Source: Bacteroidales bacterium (GTDB lineage: Bacteria > Bacteroidota > Bacteroidia > Bacteroidales > UBA3824). From it: 14,069 nt of DNA. Each line of letters opens with the position of its first letter. Position 1 is the first letter of the stretch. Below the pieces are notes generated by a model. That model worked only from the letters and a program-made list of their open reading frames with translations. It was not told the DNA's origin and searched no databases. Positions 6,386 to 13,029 of this stretch are shown piece after piece. The stretch covers positions 1 through 14,069 of the forward strand of contig JAFXMJ010000086.1 of assembly GCA_017530465.1 (NCBI GenBank), in the 5' to 3' direction. The position numbers and the translations under genes were made by a program.

Positions 6386-6391
6386 GGAAGG
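6386..6391 (+). promoter_or_regulatory. Shine-Dalgarno-like site before the UspA-like gene
   Basis: GGAAGG lies 3 bases before the ATG at 6395. Most genes here have no such site, as is usual in Bacteroidota, and the short spacing makes its function uncertain. Confidence 0.35.
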
Positions 6392-6394
6392 ATA

Positions 6395-7141
6395 ATGAAA
6401 AAAGTACTCATATTAACCGATTTTACACAGGAGTGTTATGAGAGCGTCACCTACGGCTTGGATTTTTGCCGGCATTATGGGCTTGGCGCGGAAATCCTGC
6501 ACGTGGACGAGGACGATTATTACATCGACGAGGTGGAGCTGCACCGCACCGAAGAGCTTGTGTCGCTGTACCGAGGCAAGATGCAGGGCGGTGTAGATAT
6601 GACCATCAAGAAGGGTGACTTTGCGGATGTGATGGGCGAGCTATCGAAGTCGGGCAATTTCAATATGATTATCATGGGCACCCACGGGCGGCACGGCTTT
6701 CAGTCGTTGACGGGCAGTGCCGCTGCGAGGATCATTGTCTTGCAAGATATTCCCGTGGTGGTGGTGCAGTCCAAGAGGTTCAAGCCTCTGAAACTCGCCC
6801 TGCTTCCCATCGCCGACAATATTGAGCTGTATGCTGGCGAAATATCCAAGATGGCGAAACTCACCTCGCAGCTTGGCGTCGATGTCAAGATAGTGTGCCG
6901 CCGTGGCGAGGAGGCGTTTGCCGATATGGTGTCGCAAATTTTTGGGCGGCGTATTCAGGTGGCTCTTAGCGTAGATTACTGCAAAGACCGCACCTTCTCG
7001 CTGCAAGCCATCGAATACGGCGAAATAATGGGCGCGGATATGTTTCTCGGATTTTCGCACGAGATAGAGAGGACGGTGTTTGCGCCTGTATTGGAACAAT
7101 TGATATTCAATCTTGCCCTTATCCCTGTGATGTGCTGCTGA
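6395..7141 (+). CDS. Universal stress protein, tandem UspA-like domains
   Basis: A 248-residue cytoplasmic protein. The N-terminal UspA domain (1-125) opens with KKVLILTDFT and has a conserved ATP-site segment GTHGRHGFQSLTGS (95-108), where the spacer after the second Gly is 8 rather than the usual 9 residues. The second half (about 130-248) repeats the fold in a degenerate form without a glycine-rich loop, as in many double-domain USPs. Such proteins bind adenine nucleotides and support survival in stress; the precise role here is unknown. It is the last gene of the operon, 12 bp after the phosphatase, and its 3' end overlaps the convergent nucleotidyltransferase by 23 bp. Confidence 0.88.
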   Translation: MKKVLILTDFTQECYESVTYGLDFCRHYGLGAEILHVDEDDYYIDEVELHRTEELVSLYRGKMQGGVDMTIKKGDFADVMGELSKSGNFNMIIMGTHGRHGFQSLTGSAAARIIVLQDIPVVVVQSKRFKPLKLALLPIADNIELYAGEISKMAKLTSQLGVDVKIVCRRGEEAFADMVSQIFGRRIQVALSVDYCKDRTFSLQAIEYGEIMGADMFLGFSHEIERTVFAPVLEQLIFNLALIPVMCC

Positions 7142-7856
7142 GGCGGATGACCTCTTCGGCGGCGCGGAGTTTTTCTACAGAGCCGAGGTCTGCCCAGCGT
7201 CCTTCGTGCAGGTATCCTTCTATGAGTTCAGATTTGGCGAGGCGCAGGTAGAGGTCGGTGATTGAGAATTTGCCGGTCTCCGTTATCAGGTCGAATATTT
7301 CGCTGCTTGCAATCGAGATGCCGCTGAACGCCAATGGACGTCCGTCGCCGTTGAAGGGACGCCACGAAATTTTTGATTCCCCAGTAATATTGTTTTTCCA
7401 GGCGCAGAGTCGCATCGAGCAGTCGAAAATCAGGCTCCGGGTGCTTTCGCGGTCTTTGACTGCAAGCGTTGCCAACGCGCCCGACTGTATGTGGTTGGTG
7501 TACATGGTCTCGATTTCGATGTCGCAATCGACGTCCACATTATATAATATAAAGTGTGGCTCCACTTCCAGAAATTCCCTTGCCTTCAACATTCCGCCGC
7601 CGGTGTCGAGGAGCATGTCGGTTTCGTCGGAGATGAATACCTCCGCGCCAAAATCGTGGCTCTTGATGAAATCCTTCATCATGTCGGAAAAATGGTGGAC
7701 GTTGATTACAAGGCGGTCGCAACCTGCGAGGACGAGTTTTTGGGCGACGTTTTCGAGCATCGTCTTTCCATTGAACTCCACCAAAGCCTTTGGCCTGTCG
7801 TTAGTGAGCGGTGCGAGCCGTGTACCGAGCCCCGCCGCAAATATCATTGCTATCAT
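7119..7856 (-). CDS. Sugar-1-phosphate nucleotidyltransferase (RmlA/MurU-like)
   Basis: A 245-residue nucleotidyltransferase. The signature AAGLGTRLAPLT plus RPKALVEFNGK (7-31) binds the nucleoside triphosphate; the acidic site YNVDVDCD (105-112) would hold Mg2+; SITDLYLRL (198-206) and GRWADLGSVEKL (219-230) are typical of the C-terminal end of the family. It lacks the left-handed helix domain of GlmU/GlgC enzymes, so it is a short form, closest in style to MurNAc-1-phosphate uridylyltransferase (MurU) of cell-wall recycling. The usual partner sugar kinase is not adjacent, so the substrate is not settled. Its ATG begins one base after the trmD stop (TAACATG), implying co-transcription and translational coupling. 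The 3' end overlaps the convergent UspA-like gene. Confidence 0.85.
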   Translation of the reverse strand: MIAMIFAAGLGTRLAPLTNDRPKALVEFNGKTMLENVAQKLVLAGCDRLVINVHHFSDMMKDFIKSHDFGAEVFISDETDMLLDTGGGMLKAREFLEVEPHFILYNVDVDCDIEIETMYTNHIQSGALATLAVKDRESTRSLIFDCSMRLCAWKNNITGESKISWRPFNGDGRPLAFSGISIASSEIFDLITETGKFSITDLYLRLAKSELIEGYLHEGRWADLGSVEKLRAAEEVIRLSSTSQG

Positions 7857-7857
7857 G

Positions 7858-8547
7858 TTAAATAAAATCGTTATTTTTTAGAAGTTCTGGTCTTAATAGC
7901 CTTGTGCGTTCTATCGACTGCTCCATCTGCCACTTGTCTATTGCCGCCTCGTTGCCGGAGAGGAGGATTTCTGGCACTTTCCATCCCTTGTAGTCGGCGG
8001 GGCGGGTGTAGATGGGCGGGGCGAGGAGGTTGTCCTGGAAGGAGTCGGAGAGAGCCGATTCGTTGTCGGACATTGCGCCAGGTATCAGCCTTACTACGCA
8101 GTCGGTGATGATGGCCGCCGCGAGTTCGCCGCCGGTGAGCACGTAGTCGCCTACGGATATTTCCTTTGTAATCAGGTGTTCGCGGACGCGGTGGTCTATG
8201 CCCTTGTAATGTCCGCAGAGGATTATCAGGTTTTGGTATGTGGAGAGTGTGTTGGCGGTCTTTTGGTTGAGGAGTTCGCCGTCGGGCGATGTGTAGATGA
8301 CCTCGTCGTAGTCGCGCTGCGATTTGAGGTAGGTGATGGCCTTGTCGATAGGCTCTATCATCATCACCATGCCCGCGTCGCCGCCGTATTGGTAGTCATC
8401 TACGGTGCGCCGCTTGTCGGTGGTGAAGTCGCGGAGGTTCACTATGTTGATGTCCACGAGGCCTTTGTCGCGGGCGCGCTTCACTATCGAGTAGTTGAGC
8501 GGGCTCTCCAAAAGCTCCGGCAATACTGTTATGATGTCTATTCTCAT
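7858..8547 (-). CDS. trmD: tRNA (guanine37-N1)-methyltransferase TrmD
   Basis: A 229-residue SPOUT methyltransferase that adds a methyl group to N1 of G37 in tRNAs reading CNN/CGG-type codons, preventing +1 frameshifts. The start MRIDIITVLPE is canonical. The trefoil-knot SAM site is visible in ILCGHYKGIDHRVREH (109-124) and ISVGDYVLTGGELAA (130-144), and the catalytic Asp is in LSDSFQDN (Asp168), followed by PPIYTRP. The usual GGGxGM glycine loop reads GGDAGM (55-60), a small deviation. The gene stands apart from the common rpsP-rimM-trmD-rplS cluster and is instead coupled to a nucleotidyltransferase gene. A consensus promoter lies directly upstream. Confidence 0.97.
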   Translation of the reverse strand: MRIDIITVLPELLESPLNYSIVKRARDKGLVDINIVNLRDFTTDKRRTVDDYQYGGDAGMVMMIEPIDKAITYLKSQRDYDEVIYTSPDGELLNQKTANTLSTYQNLIILCGHYKGIDHRVREHLITKEISVGDYVLTGGELAAAIITDCVVRLIPGAMSDNESALSDSFQDNLLAPPIYTRPADYKGWKVPEILLSGNEAAIDKWQMEQSIERTRLLRPELLKNNDFI

Positions 8548-8572
8548 TATAGATGCTAATTTAATGTTGCCG

Positions 8573-8604
8573 CAAAGTTAAGCAAATATTTTGCAATACG
8601 CAAA
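8573..8604 (-). promoter_or_regulatory. Promoter of trmD-nucleotidyltransferase operon
   Basis: On the minus strand: TTTG (8604-8601), a 20-bp spacer, TAACTTTG (8580-8573), an exact match to the Bacteroidota consensus. Transcription would begin near 8567, about 20 nt before the trmD ATG. Confidence 0.8.
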
Positions 8605-8709
8605 TATTGTTTTAGGATAATTGTAATGGCTTTTTTATGTCAATTGCGCTTTACTTCTGAAAATGTTGCAAAAAAAATCATATTTAATGTAAAAAAATTG
8701 TAAAATTTA

Positions 8710-8741
8710 TTTGGTGGTTTTGTAAAATATGTATAACTTTG
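8710..8741 (+). promoter_or_regulatory. Promoter of the SUMF1-domain gene
   Basis: TTTG (8710-8713), a 20-bp spacer and TAACTTTG (8734-8741) match the consensus exactly, with the same -7 octamer as the divergent trmD promoter. The start would be near 8747, where a 9-codon frame (ATG 8747, stop 8774-8776) begins; its stop overlaps the ATG of the main gene. Confidence 0.8.
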
Positions 8742-8772
8742 GGTCAATGAAAAATGAAAAAAGTTCTGCAAA

Positions 8773-9843
8773 ATGAAAATGAAAAATGTTTATGTTTTAT
8801 TATTAGGATTGAGTTATGCTTTAGGTTTGCAGGCTGCTCCTATGTCGAGCGCACGGAGTTATTACGAAAAGGGTATGCATTATTTTCTTATTGGCGATTA
8901 CAAGGCCGCCGAGTTTCAGTTTGAATATGCGTCGTTTCACGATGGCGACGGCTCTGTATCTTCGGACAGTGTGAGGATAATGCGCAATCTGGCTACCTAT
9001 TGCAAAATCCACAAGGACAGCGGCTATGTGTGCTATGACGGCCGCAGGTACGACGAGGCATACGTGCATTACTCGCTTGTCTCGCAAAAAAACGGCAGCG
9101 ACACCGACTGCCGCGAAATGATGAGCATCTGCTACGACAAGTGCAAGATGATGAGTGATTCGTATTCCGGCATGGTGCGTATGGAGCCTGGCTATTTTAT
9201 GATGGGGCGCAATGACGGCCCCGACAATGAGAAGCCATCCCACGCGGTGCGCCTCGATTCTTTTTACATCGACAAGTGCGAGGTGAGCAATGCACAGTAT
9301 GCCCTGTTTCTCAATCAAAAGGGCGTGTACGACTCCGAGAATCACATCCGCATCTGCATCGACAGCCCAATGTGCCATATCCGTTATGATGCCGTAGCCA
9401 ATTGGTATTCGGCGGAGGCGGGCTACGAAGATTTTCCTGTATTAGGAGTGACGTGGTACGGCGCTAACGATTACGCGCAGTGGAAGGGCAAGAGTCTGCC
9501 TACCGAGGCGCAGTGGGAGTATGCTTTTGGCGATTCTCCTCAGGACGGCGACGGCGGCTATTACCACAATGTCAAGTCTGGCAAGCCCAATAGCTACGGC
9601 ATCTACGGAATGACCGACAATGGCCGAGAGTGGGTGTCTGATTCGTACAGCGGAGTCGCTTATCAATGCTCCGACACGCGCAACCCCGAGCACCACGAAG
9701 TGCGCGAATACAAGACGGTGAGGGGCGGCGCGTCGCTCGACGATGATTTCAATCCAAAGACCTTCCGCGACTACGAGCGTCCGGGATTCGGCAGGGGGAG
9801 CATAGGGTTCCGCTGCGTCAAGAATATTGCCAGCGTTAAGTAA
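8773..9843 (+). CDS. Secreted protein with N-terminal TPR-like region and SUMF1/FGE-like domain
   Basis: 356 residues. A signal peptide (1-21, ending LQAA) is followed by TPR-like helices (about 27-105, e.g. YYEKGMHYFLIGDYKAAEFQF shortened) and a formylglycine-generating-enzyme-type domain (about 133-350). The domain shows MVRMEPGYFMMG, HAVRLDSFYIDKCEVSNAQY, GVTWYGANDYAQW, LPTEAQWEYA, YGIYGMTDNGREWVSD, RGGAS and IGFRC. The paired cysteines used for catalysis in true formylglycine-generating enzymes are not in the expected stretch before IGFRC, and no sulfatase gene is near, so oxidation of a sulfatase is unlikely. Related Bacteroidota proteins include gliding/secretion components (GldJ/GldK-like) and surface proteins, but those assignments would be guesses here. 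It is transcribed alone from its own promoter. Confidence 0.85.
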   Translation: MKMKNVYVLLLGLSYALGLQAAPMSSARSYYEKGMHYFLIGDYKAAEFQFEYASFHDGDGSVSSDSVRIMRNLATYCKIHKDSGYVCYDGRRYDEAYVHYSLVSQKNGSDTDCREMMSICYDKCKMMSDSYSGMVRMEPGYFMMGRNDGPDNEKPSHAVRLDSFYIDKCEVSNAQYALFLNQKGVYDSENHIRICIDSPMCHIRYDAVANWYSAEAGYEDFPVLGVTWYGANDYAQWKGKSLPTEAQWEYAFGDSPQDGDGGYYHNVKSGKPNSYGIYGMTDNGREWVSDSYSGVAYQCSDTRNPEHHEVREYKTVRGGASLDDDFNPKTFRDYERPGFGRGSIGFRCVKNIASVK

Positions 9844-9894
9844 GTGTTTCACTTATAGCGATTATAAGTGTGTTACGTTAAGTAAGAGTTTCTC
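9835..9894 (+). repeat. Direct repeat spanning the SUMF1 gene 3' end
   Basis: GTTAAGTAAGTGTTTCAC (9835-9852), containing the stop codon, recurs as GTTAAGTAAGAGTTTCTC (9877-9894), with 16 of 18 bases identical and 42 bp between starts. The hairpin at 9850-9870 lies between. This may be a small local duplication. Confidence 0.5.
9850..9870 (+). terminator. Weak hairpin after the SUMF1-domain gene
   Basis: CACTTATA and TATAAGTG pair over 8 bp around a 5-nt loop, starting 7 bases after the stop codon. The stem is AT-rich and there is no T-run, so termination is only a possibility. Confidence 0.35.
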
Positions 9895-10057
9895 GTATTG
9901 TGCTTTTGCAACATATTTTAACATAAAGTTAATATTTTGTTTGTAAAAAGTACAATTATTATTCCTAACTTGCCCTCAAAAATCGGAGCGAGTCCCCCTT
10001 GTACGGGTATCATCCGCACAGTTACTTGTAATATTAATCAGACAAACAATCAAGGCT

Positions 10058-12289
10058 ATGGAAGAGAACGCTAATCAGATAGTAATGGATGCTCGTTATA
10101 AGGAGGAGCTTTTCAATTCGTTTTATAGCAGTCTTAACGCAAGTTTCAAGACAGCAGAGATTGAAGAACAGCTAAGGGAGGTGTACGATTTTGCATTTGA
10201 AGCTCACCGCGAGCAGAGGCGCAAGACCACTGGCGAACCTTTCATCATACACCCCGTGTCGGTCGCGCTGATTGTAGCCAACGAGATTGGCCTCGGAGTG
10301 ATGTCGGTGGTGGCTGCATTGCTGCACGACGTCGTGGAAGACACCAAATATTCGTTGGAGACCATCATATCCCGTTTTGGTGGTGACGTGGCTGACATCG
10401 TTGCCGGTCTCACAAAGATTACAAATGTATATAATGCCAAGAACAATGTCCAGGCGGAGACCTTCAAAAAGATGCTTCTCTCGATACCGCACGACCCGAG
10501 GGTGGTATTCATCAAGCTTGCCGACCGTCTTCACAATATGCGCACCATGGAGGGGATGCCGGAGGGCACAATAAGGAGCAAGGCTGGCGAAAACCTCTAC
10601 GTATATGTGCCGGTGGCGTATCAGCTGGGACTCTACGATGTCAAAAACGAGCTTGAGGACACATCATTCAAATTTGCCCAGCCGATACAATATGAATCGG
10701 TGCTGAGGGAGGTGGAGGCGATGCGCCGCATCAAGGATCCTATTATGCAGGATTTCAAGAAGGAGTTGATGAACGAACTCGTAAAAATCCGGCTCACGTG
10801 CAAGATTGTAACAGAGAAAAAGTCATATTACTACGTCTCCCAAAACCTTAATGCGGGACTTCCAATTGAGGACATCAGTTACGAGGCTGTCAGGGTGGTA
10901 TTTCAGGAATCCGACAGCGACAATAGGGAGTCAATGGTGGGCGAACATTACCAGATATATTCGTCAATATTGTGTCACTTTATGGAGAGGGAGGGCTACA
11001 AGCGCGATTTTGTGGTCAAGCCCAAGAAAAACGGTTTCCGCGCATTGGTATTCCAAGTCAATTACCGTGGACACTGGGTGGAGGTGCAGATAATCACCGA
11101 AGACAACGATATGGTTTCGCACAAAGGATACTCCAAGCGCAAGCCAAACCGCGAGGGCATCGCGAAGCTCGCCGCCACCATCAAGGAGCTCAATAGCGAG
11201 CAGAACGCAGTGCAGCTGTTGTCGAGGTTTCACAACCTATCGATGTCGGAGCAGAAGACGATCTTTGTATTCACGCCCAAGGGCGACATTCAGGAGCTGC
11301 CGGTGGATGCCACGGTGATAGACTTTGCATACGGCGTGCATACAGATGTGGGCAATCACTGTATCGGCGCATACGTGGGTTCCAAATTTGTGCCGCTTGA
11401 CTACAAGCTCAAGACCGCCGACAAGGTGACGATATTCTCGTCGGCGAGTGCGCGTCCGCAGCAGGCGTGGCTGCATTTTGTGAAGACCGACAGGGCAAAG
11501 ATGAAGATTTCGGCATATTTCCACCGCAATACCACAAGCGCGGTTCGTCCTATCGAGGAGGGCAAGATTCTTTTCAATAATTACATGTTCAACCACAATG
11601 TCATTCCCGACGTAATCCTCCTCAAGGAACTCATCAAATATTACCACCTTATCAACGGCAACGATTTTTATAGGCGACTCGCCAACCATGAGCTCGAAAT
11701 GAGCGAGGTGTATGAAGTGGCGTTGAGCCTGCGCAAACTCATCAGGTCAACAAGAATTGTCAATTCAAAACCGGGCGAAAACGGTACGATGCTTGTGTCG
11801 ACAGGAAAAGCCTACGAAGTATCCTGCAAAATTCCATTCCATATTGATAATAGTGTCCATTATGTATCCCCGGGCTGTTGCCATCCTATCTGTGGCGACG
11901 ATGCGGTGGCTTTCTTGGACGACGACAATATCCTCTATGTGCACCGTCGCGATTGTGTGTATGCGCAGCGTCACATCGCCACCGACGGCAAGCACACCGC
12001 AAAAGTGGAGTGGGGCGACGACCTCGATCCAATGCTTACAACAGTTCAGATACTTGGCACCGACAGGCAGGGCATCATCAGGGATGTCTCTTTGCTCATC
12101 GATAGTTGGAGGGTCAATATCCAGTCGTTTGAGATTAGTTCGCGTGACAAGATTTTCTCGGGAATCATCAAAATGTACATAAAAAACACTTCGTTGCTCG
12201 ACAAACTTTCGGTACAGCTTGGCAAAATATCCAACATTGTGTCAGTCAACCGCCTCGCCCCAAATACGAGCAACGAGTGGCGTTCATGA
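10058..12289 (+). CDS. RelA/SpoT-family (RSH) protein, hydrolase-type with eroded synthetase domain
   Basis: 743 residues in the order HD hydrolase (about 40-200), synthetase-like (about 230-360), TGS (400-462), helical linker, zinc-finger/CC region (about 600-640, GCCHPIC and RRDCVY) and ACT (about 660-735). The hydrolase metal site is complete: His65, His90-Asp91, Glu94-Asp95, and Asp156/Asn160 in KLADRLHNMRT. The synthetase half is poor: the catalytic Asp of the DLxAxR motif is Ser274 (ISYEAVR), the G-loop YQSLH reads FRALV (327-331), the GRxKxxYSIxxKM motif is not recognisable, and the MHxxAExGxAAHWxYK helix is shortened, though Glu342 (VEVQI) remains. This suggests a ppGpp hydrolase, balancing a separate synthetase elsewhere. 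The gene stands alone on its strand after a 214-bp gap with no clear promoter match. Confidence 0.93.
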   Translation: MEENANQIVMDARYKEELFNSFYSSLNASFKTAEIEEQLREVYDFAFEAHREQRRKTTGEPFIIHPVSVALIVANEIGLGVMSVVAALLHDVVEDTKYSLETIISRFGGDVADIVAGLTKITNVYNAKNNVQAETFKKMLLSIPHDPRVVFIKLADRLHNMRTMEGMPEGTIRSKAGENLYVYVPVAYQLGLYDVKNELEDTSFKFAQPIQYESVLREVEAMRRIKDPIMQDFKKELMNELVKIRLTCKIVTEKKSYYYVSQNLNAGLPIEDISYEAVRVVFQESDSDNRESMVGEHYQIYSSILCHFMEREGYKRDFVVKPKKNGFRALVFQVNYRGHWVEVQIITEDNDMVSHKGYSKRKPNREGIAKLAATIKELNSEQNAVQLLSRFHNLSMSEQKTIFVFTPKGDIQELPVDATVIDFAYGVHTDVGNHCIGAYVGSKFVPLDYKLKTADKVTIFSSASARPQQAWLHFVKTDRAKMKISAYFHRNTTSAVRPIEEGKILFNNYMFNHNVIPDVILLKELIKYYHLINGNDFYRRLANHELEMSEVYEVALSLRKLIRSTRIVNSKPGENGTMLVSTGKAYEVSCKIPFHIDNSVHYVSPGCCHPICGDDAVAFLDDDNILYVHRRDCVYAQRHIATDGKHTAKVEWGDDLDPMLTTVQILGTDRQGIIRDVSLLIDSWRVNIQSFEISSRDKIFSGIIKMYIKNTSLLDKLSVQLGKISNIVSVNRLAPNTSNEWRS

Positions 12290-12739
12290 CAATTCTTTCA
12301 GGATTCCCTTGCAGGCGTCCTCAATGAGTTGCACTGCAATTTCAAAATCCCTCATCGTGCCGCAGTATGGGTCGGGCACTTCGTCGTAGTCTTCGGTTTC
12401 TACGAAAAATTCGGCGACGTTTTTTATCTTGGCGTGGAACGGCACGTGTGGCGCATCACGCACTATACGGGTGTTGATGTAGTCGCTCATTCCGATTATG
12501 TAGTCGAATTTTTCAAAATCCGCAGTCTTCACAGGGCGCGAGCGGTGAGTGAGTTTGTAGCCATGGCGTTCAGCCGTGGTCATCATACGAGGGTCGGGCA
12601 GTTCGCCCTTGTGGTAGTCAATCAATCCCGCCGAATCAATCTCCCAATCGAGACCACGCTCGGCGCACATTTTCTTCATCACCCCCTCCGCCAACGGGCT
12701 TCGGCAGATGTTTCCTAAGCATACAAAAAGAATTTTCAT
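12284..12739 (-). CDS. Low-molecular-weight protein tyrosine phosphatase
   Basis: 151 residues from ATG 12739 (MKILFVCLGNICRS); an in-frame TTG 12 bases upstream is less likely. The P-loop CLGNICRS (Cys7 nucleophile, Arg13) and the general-acid loop VPDPYCG (Asp123) are both intact, so it should be an active cysteine phosphatase acting in the cytoplasm. In bacteria such enzymes often dephosphorylate BY-kinases of capsule export, arginine-phosphorylated proteins or small metabolites; no kinase or polysaccharide cluster is adjacent, so the substrate is open. It converges on the RSH gene: both stop codons lie in TCATGA at 12284-12289, a 6-bp overlap. No consensus promoter was found in the 100 bases upstream. 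Confidence 0.95.
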   Translation of the reverse strand: MKILFVCLGNICRSPLAEGVMKKMCAERGLDWEIDSAGLIDYHKGELPDPRMMTTAERHGYKLTHRSRPVKTADFEKFDYIIGMSDYINTRIVRDAPHVPFHAKIKNVAEFFVETEDYDEVPDPYCGTMRDFEIAVQLIEDACKGILKELS

Positions 12740-12838
12740 AATTTTTTTCAACGTTTAATTTTTCACCGCTTTCTGCGGCTCTTCTTTTTTAACGTGAATT
12801 AATGAAAATTTATTCGCGAATTACCAAAAATTTTTTGA

Positions 12839-12937
12839 TTCCGCTCGGTTTTAGCAGAAAATTGGCAATTATTCCTCTCGGTTTTAGCAAAAAATGGGTG
12901 ATGTTTCCTCTCGGTTTTAACTGAAAAAATGTTAAAA
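12839..12937. repeat. Three tandem 33-bp repeats
   Basis: Units begin at 12839, 12872 and 12905, each starting TTCCKCTCGGTTTTA followed by an A-rich and then variable tail. The decamer CTCGGTTTTA is identical in all three at exactly 33-bp steps (12844, 12877, 12910), about three helical turns, so the copies face the same side of the DNA. The last unit ends just before a promoter. Confidence 0.75.
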
Positions 12938-12939
12938 TT

Positions 12940-12971
12940 ATTGTAAGTGATTAGAAATCAGAGTATATTTG
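12940..12971 (+). promoter_or_regulatory. Rightward promoter after the 33-bp repeats
   Basis: TTG (12941-12943), a 20-bp spacer and TATATTTG (12964-12971) match the Bacteroidota consensus. Transcription would start near 12977, directly at the foot of the hairpin at 12978-13019, and would then run antisense to the PEP/pyruvate-binding gene. No rightward gene is present. Confidence 0.55.
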
Positions 12972-12977
12972 CATAGT

Positions 12978-13019
12978 AAAACACCTCAATGACGCAGCGT
13001 TGCGACATCGAGGTGTTTT
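12978..13019 (-). terminator. Strong hairpin terminator of the PEP/pyruvate-binding gene
   Basis: AAAACACCTC and GAGGTGTTTT form a perfect 10-bp stem. Further pairing inside (ATG/CAT, CGC/GCG) extends the hairpin toward a 6-nt loop. It lies 10 bases after the stop at 13030 and ends in TTTT on both strands, so it may also stop transcripts from the promoter at 12940-12971. Confidence 0.8.
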
Positions 13020-13029
13020 GTTTGTTGAT

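Noticed and set aside
7258..7881. 207-codon plus-strand frame opposite the nucleotidyltransferase gene
   Set aside because: Antisense to a gene with clear motifs; no domain of its own.
12766..12790. Plus-strand terminator CCGC-TTTCT-GCGG followed by a T-rich run
   Set aside because: The stem is only 4 bp and no plus-strand gene ends within 450 bp upstream.
12839..12937. Three regular 33-bp repeats as a CRISPR array
   Set aside because: The conserved part is only about 15 bp, variable parts are shorter than spacers, there are only three units, and no cas gene is present.
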